Assembly (NCBI GenBank): GCA_002308755.1
Contig: DBVR01000029.1
Span: 7,550 to 22,109 of the forward strand
Reading direction: 5' to 3'
Source: Christensenella sp. UBA1259
Lineage (GTDB): Bacteria; Bacillota; Clostridia; Christensenellales; Borkfalkiaceae
DNA: 14,560 bases
The position numbers were made by a program, and so were the translations under genes. Shown in pieces: positions 13,929 to 14,560 of the stretch; positions within the stretch are counted from its first letter, which is position 1; every line of letters starts with the position of its first letter. The notes beneath the pieces were generated by a model, which searched no databases, had not been told where the DNA came from, and saw only the letters and a list, made by a program, of their open reading frames with translations.

Positions 13929-14560
13929 ATGGATCTCTTTAAAAAGTGCGAAAATTTCGTCTATGCAAAACAGTTGAGGGAAGCCGATATTTATCCTTAT
14001 TTTCATCAACTCGAAACCCGACAGGCGCCGGAAGTCGTTATGGAAGGTAAGGACATAATAATGATAGGCTCTAATAACTATCTCGGACTTACTTCCCACC
14101 CCGAAGTGTGCGAAGCGGCGATAAAAGCCGTCGAAAAATACGGTTCGGGCTGTTCGGGTAGCAGGTTTTTGAACGGCACGCTGGATATTCACGTCGCACT
14201 CGAAAAAGAACTCGCCGAGTTTTTGCATAAGGAAGACGTCGTTACCTTTTCGACGGGGTTTCAGAGTAATTTGGGAATAATTTCCGCCATAGCGGGAAGA
14301 ACCGATTATATCCTTTGCGATAAGGAAAATCACGCCAGCATTTACGACGGGTGCAGGCTTTCGTTCGCCAAGATGCTGCGCTATAACCACTCGGACATGG
14401 AAGACTTGGAAAGGCAACTTCAAACCGTGCCCGACACCGCGGGCATACTCATAGTTACCGACGGCGTGTTTTCTATGGGCGGGGATATATGCAAACTCCC
14501 CGAAATAGTCCGCCTTGCCAAAAAGTACGGCGCAAGAGTTATGGTGGACGACGCGCACGG
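13929..14560 (+). CDS. Alpha-oxoamine synthase (KBL/BioF/serine palmitoyltransferase group), N-terminal part, cut by window end
   Basis: A PLP-dependent enzyme that joins an amino acid to an acyl-CoA with loss of CO2. The first 210 residues are present; a full enzyme is about 390-400, so the active-site lysine lies beyond the window. Family features are IGSNNYLGLTSHPEV (46-60), GSGCSGSRFLNGT (72-84), TFSTGFQSNLG (106-116), ENHASIYDG with the PLP-stacking His135 (133-141), DGVFSMGGDICKLPEIV (178-194) and VDDAH (206-210). The long SRFLNGTLDIHVALE stretch and the 'FSMGGDICKLPEIV' segment resemble serine palmitoyltransferase-like and glycine C-acetyltransferase-like members more than classical BioF, and no biotin gene is nearby. 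Which amino acid and acyl-CoA are used cannot be decided here. It has its own very strong promoter. Confidence 0.9.
   Translation, partial: MDLFKKCENFVYAKQLREADIYPYFHQLETRQAPEVVMEGKDIIMIGSNNYLGLTSHPEVCEAAIKAVEKYGSGCSGSRFLNGTLDIHVALEKELAEFLHKEDVVTFSTGFQSNLGIISAIAGRTDYILCDKENHASIYDGCRLSFAKMLRYNHSDMEDLERQLQTVPDTAGILIVTDGVFSMGGDICKLPEIVRLAKKYGARVMVDDAH

Noticed and set aside
1..14560. CRISPR array, tRNA, rRNA, insertion sequence or integrase
   Set aside because: No regularly spaced direct repeats of CRISPR size, no cloverleaf-like or rRNA sequence, and no transposase or recombinase motifs were seen on either strand.

Overview
The window reads as chromosome from a Gram-positive, Clostridia-like bacterium, probably an uncultured gut or animal-associated Bacillota. 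This is inference. It rests on strong AGGAGG-type ribosome binding sites, sigma-A promoters of the TTGACA-N17-TATAAT type, two lipobox lipoproteins, an RsfA/SANT-like regulator and the general look of the proteins. No rRNA, tRNA, CRISPR array, transposase or integrase is visible.

Layout, left to right. (1) 1-345: the 3' end of a DUF3737-family gene and its hairpin terminator. (2) 440-2106: a promoter, a structured leader and a 519-aa lipoprotein with InlB-type repeats, a block of three 22-residue tyrosine-rich repeats and a beta-helix-like tail. (3) 2256-9676: a complete peptide-type ABC importer in the order substrate-binding lipoprotein, OppB/DppB permease, OppC/DppC permease, OppD/DppD ATPase, OppF/DppF ATPase. 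Two tiny membrane proteins (9657-9914 and 9911-10141) follow, overlapping the last ATPase gene and each other, and a bidirectional-looking terminator closes the unit at 10156-10190. (4) 10200-12150: a regulatory/modification block. It has a repeated CGACAAAA array, a minus-strand double-HTH XRE regulator, palindromic sites upstream of it, a divergent 64-aa protein, and a beta-class DNA methyltransferase with its own near-consensus promoter. (5) 12151-13856: an unrecognised 314-aa minus-strand protein, divergent from a 229-aa regulator with two SANT/Myb-like segments and a coiled coil. (6) 13870-14560: a perfect sigma-A promoter driving an alpha-oxoamine synthase (KBL/BioF/serine palmitoyltransferase group) cut by the window end.

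How the genes work together: the lipoprotein at 2256 should capture peptide-like ligands, the two permeases form the channel and the two ATPases power it. A terminator-like hairpin after the binding-protein gene may lower expression of the membrane and ATPase genes relative to the binding protein.

The most unusual signal is a shared repeat module (Y-V/E-x-Y...H-x-G-L/M-T-R-Y). It occurs three times with an exact 22-residue period in the 519-aa lipoprotein and once, slightly shorter, in the transporter binding protein next door. In both proteins it appears to be inserted inside an otherwise recognisable domain. This could be a previously undescribed surface-protein repeat family.
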